Shown: positions 32,273 through 33,695 of the stretch, in pieces
Layout of the letters: every line of letters begins with the position of its first letter
Position numbering within the stretch: the first letter of the stretch is position 1
Source of the DNA: a virus
DNA length: 33,695 bases
Reading direction: 5' to 3' (one strand)
IMG/VR virus record: IMGVR_UViG_3300046804_001899
Span: 1-33,695 of that record
Made by a program: the position numbers and the translations under genes
Notes under the pieces: model-generated
The model's input: the letters and a program-made list of their open reading frames with translations, nothing else
The model's database searches: none
What the model was told of the DNA's origin: nothing

Positions 32273-33112
32273 ATGAAAAAAATAGTGGGGTTATTAGTAG
32301 TATTATTTACTGCAGGATTTTTACCATCAGTAAGTGCTGTAGAAAAACCAGCAATTGCTATTATTGATACAGCAATTGATACATCAGCAGTTAATGTTAT
32401 ACATGAAGTTTGTTTAATGGAAGAAAAGCGTTGTCCAAATAAACAGGCTTATATGGAGGGTAGAGGAGCAGCAACTTTGCCACAAGATCAACTATATAAA
32501 AATATGTTCGATCATGGAACTCAAATGTCTGCTGTAGCAAAGTATGTCAATCCTGACGTAAATATTGTATTTATTAGAATGATTCCTATGACTAATACTG
32601 GAACTTTAGGAATTTATACAGATAATACAATAAATGAAGCCTTAAAATGGGTAATTGCAAACAAGACAAAGTTTAATATTGTTGCAACATCTATTTCATT
32701 TGGAAGTCATAATTTTAAAAAGGCTGCCCCAGGATATTGTTCAATTACTAAAATAGGACAAGATTTACGTAATAATATTATTACCTTGCAAAAAATGGGT
32801 GTAGGAACAATGTTTGCTGCTGGCAATAGTTATGATAAAACTCGTGTTGATTATCCTGCTTGCATCAATGAAGCAATTGCAGTTGGGTCAATTGGAGAGT
32901 ATGGAAATGTAGAACTATATAGTAATAGTGGTGCTGAATTAGATTTTTATGCTCTTGGTACATATGATGTTTTAGGTAGGAGAAGTATGGGTACTTCACC
33001 TGCTACCGCTGCATTAGCAGCATTTTGGGCAAAGAATTATCAAGGTTCTTATCAGGCTACCTATGATTATTTAAAGTCTGTATCTAAGGATCTTATAGTA
33101 ACAGTAAAGTAA
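32273..33112 (+). CDS. Secreted subtilisin-like serine protease
   Basis: A 279-residue S8-type protease. The Sec signal (MKKIVGLLVVLFTAGFLPSV then SA, cleavage near 22) is followed directly by the catalytic domain. The triad is D32 (AIIDTAID), H81 (DHGTQM) and S242 (GTSPATAALAA), and the oxyanion Asn is N185 (FAAGNS). There is no I9-type propeptide, so folding may not need one. Two Cys near 47 and 54 could form a disulfide. AAAAGGGG lies 4 bases ahead of the ATG. It likely acts outside the cytoplasm, on host surface proteins or during release. Secreted subtilases are unusual as phage genes. Confidence 0.9.
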   Translation: MKKIVGLLVVLFTAGFLPSVSAVEKPAIAIIDTAIDTSAVNVIHEVCLMEEKRCPNKQAYMEGRGAATLPQDQLYKNMFDHGTQMSAVAKYVNPDVNIVFIRMIPMTNTGTLGIYTDNTINEALKWVIANKTKFNIVATSISFGSHNFKKAAPGYCSITKIGQDLRNNIITLQKMGVGTMFAAGNSYDKTRVDYPACINEAIAVGSIGEYGNVELYSNSGAELDFYALGTYDVLGRRSMGTSPATAALAAFWAKNYQGSYQATYDYLKSVSKDLIVTVK

Positions 33113-33121
33113 TGATATAAT
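33113..33121 (+). promoter_or_regulatory. Extended -10 promoter for hsp20
   Basis: TGATATAAT at 33113-33121, immediately after the protease stop; the -35 (TTATAG at 33093-33098) is weak. Start near 33128 places the following hairpin at the very 5' end of the mRNA. Confidence 0.65.
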
Positions 33122-33123
33122 AG

Positions 33124-33154
33124 GTAGTGCACCTGCCAAATGGGGGTGCACTAC
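33124..33154 (+). promoter_or_regulatory. Perfect 10-bp hairpin in the hsp20 leader
   Basis: GTAGTGCACC (33124-33133) and GGTGCACTAC (33145-33154) are exact inverted repeats around an 11-base loop. No T-run follows, so it is not a terminator. It starts at or next to the predicted mRNA 5' end and leaves the AAAAGGAG ribosome site (33165-33172) free. It may stabilise the mRNA, act as a temperature-sensing element, or be a protein-binding site in the DNA. Confidence 0.75.
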
Positions 33155-33177
33155 TTACTCGCTTAAAAGGAGAAAAA

Positions 33178-33621
33178 ATGGTAACAACATATACTTCAGG
33201 ATCTTGGAATAATATTTTCAATGATCCATTTTTTATTGGCTTCAACAGAGAGTTGACACGCCTAAATAATGTACATAGTTCAGCAACACGTCAATCTTAT
33301 CCACCTTATGATTTAATTAAAGTAGATGAAGATACATATAAACTTTCAATAGCAGTTGCTGGTTTTACGAAAGATGATGTAAAAGTAACTGTCGAAGATA
33401 GCACTTTAATTATTAAAGGTGAAGTCTCAACTGAAACTGAAGGTGAAGCAATTCATAAAGGTATTGCAGCACGTAAATTTACCCGCACATTTGCTCTTAG
33501 TGAATACATGGAAGTAACTGGAGCAGAAATGAAAGATGGTATGCTTCACATTGACATTGATCGCATTATTCCAGAGGAAAAGAAACCAAAGGAAATTGCA
33601 ATTAAGGTTGCTAAAAAGTAA
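33178..33621 (+). CDS. hsp20: Hsp20 / alpha-crystallin small heat shock protein
   Basis: A 147-residue chaperone. ATG 33178 has AAAAGGAG 5 bases ahead; an in-frame GTG at 33127 at the predicted mRNA start would add 17 residues and is an alternative. The alpha-crystallin domain runs from about residue 38 to 135: YKLSIAVAGFTKDDVKVTVE, then GIAARKFTRTFAL typical of IbpA-type class A proteins, then GMLHIDIDRIIPEEKKPKEI. The N-terminus has aromatic residues (WNNIFNDPFFIGF) used for oligomerisation and substrate binding. Hsp20 genes are known from other tailed phages and may aid capsid or protein folding. The C-terminal KEIAIKV carries the conserved I-x-I/V-type motif. Confidence 0.93.
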   Translation: MVTTYTSGSWNNIFNDPFFIGFNRELTRLNNVHSSATRQSYPPYDLIKVDEDTYKLSIAVAGFTKDDVKVTVEDSTLIIKGEVSTETEGEAIHKGIAARKFTRTFALSEYMEVTGAEMKDGMLHIDIDRIIPEEKKPKEIAIKVAKK

Positions 33622-33695
33622 GATAAAATAGTAGAACCCCATACAGGAACTTAGGGTGGATTAGTTACCTACTTTATATTCCGTGCATTCGTGCC
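33622..33695. other. End of window, non-coding as far as visible
   Basis: 74 bases after hsp20. A TAAAAT at 33624-33629 might be a -10 box for a gene beyond the edge, and CCCC...GGGT could pair weakly. No gene, tRNA or strong terminator is supported. The sequence is GC-richer than its surroundings near the end. Confidence 0.4.

Noticed and set aside
33124-33154. The hairpin before hsp20 as a terminator for the protease gene
   Set aside because: No T-run follows the stem, and it lies downstream of a promoter start rather than at a transcript end.
33636-33695. A tRNA or other structured RNA at the right edge
   Set aside because: Only weak CCC/GGG pairing is seen, with no cloverleaf or T-loop sequence, and the region is cut by the window end.

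Overview
The window is a contiguous piece of an AT-rich, tailed double-stranded DNA phage genome. Every credible gene lies on the + strand, packed head to tail with 1-20 nt overlaps, and no stretch over about 110 bases is without a gene. A very long tape measure protein points to a long-tailed (siphovirus-like) virion. The probable host is an actinobacterium, perhaps a low-GC freshwater one. This is inferred from leaderless-type promoters, a proteasome-beta-like hydrolase, and general resemblance to actinophage tail and replication genes. It is not proven by the sequence. I see no integrase, repressor, tRNA or CRISPR array.

Layout: (1) 1-13204, tail and adhesion module: the end of the tape measure gene, a distal-tail-like protein, a giant baseplate hub/adhesin, a coiled-coil protein, a fibre/baseplate protein and two small virion-type proteins. 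(2) 13220-24494, replication, recombination and nucleotide module: zinc-ribbon and helix-turn-helix regulators, DnaB-like helicase, DnaG-like primase, a gp32-like zinc ssDNA-binding protein, a bacterial-type DnaE polymerase, a MazG-like protein, RecA, a putative PD-(D/E)XK resolvase, a Cas4-like Fe-S nuclease, a RuvC-like resolvase and several small zinc proteins. (3) 24491-27114, a DUF1599/Nmad1-like protein and small and large terminase. (4) 27137-33621, an envelope, lysis and proteolysis island: two large secreted proteins, two small membrane proteins, a lipoprotein, a holin-like protein, a CHAP endolysin, a proteasome/HslV-like N-terminal-nucleophile hydrolase, a 58-residue Cys protein, a secreted subtilisin-like protease and an Hsp20 chaperone.

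Transcription appears to use a host-type vegetative sigma factor. A recurring element, TTGAC(A/T), then 17-18 bases, then TGnTATAAT (or -10 alone), precedes the genes at 12761, 13921, 16605, 22683, 28308, 30230, 31552, 32086 and 33178. At 30230 and 32086 the -10 lies so close to the ATG that the transcript should be leaderless, and at 12761 nearly so. One clear rho-independent terminator (28221-28251) isolates the secreted protein gene at 27137.

The most unusual parts are in the right-hand island. The secreted protein at 27137 uses lysine codon AAG almost exclusively in a genome that otherwise favours AAA. The second secreted protein has its ribosome site and signal peptide arranged around an ATA codon where ATG would be expected. 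The Ntn hydrolase keeps Thr1 and Lys33 but has Glu at position 17. The subtilase has no propeptide. The hsp20 leader contains a perfect 10-bp stem. Together they suggest the phage invests in remodelling or degrading host envelope and cellular proteins, which is an inference.
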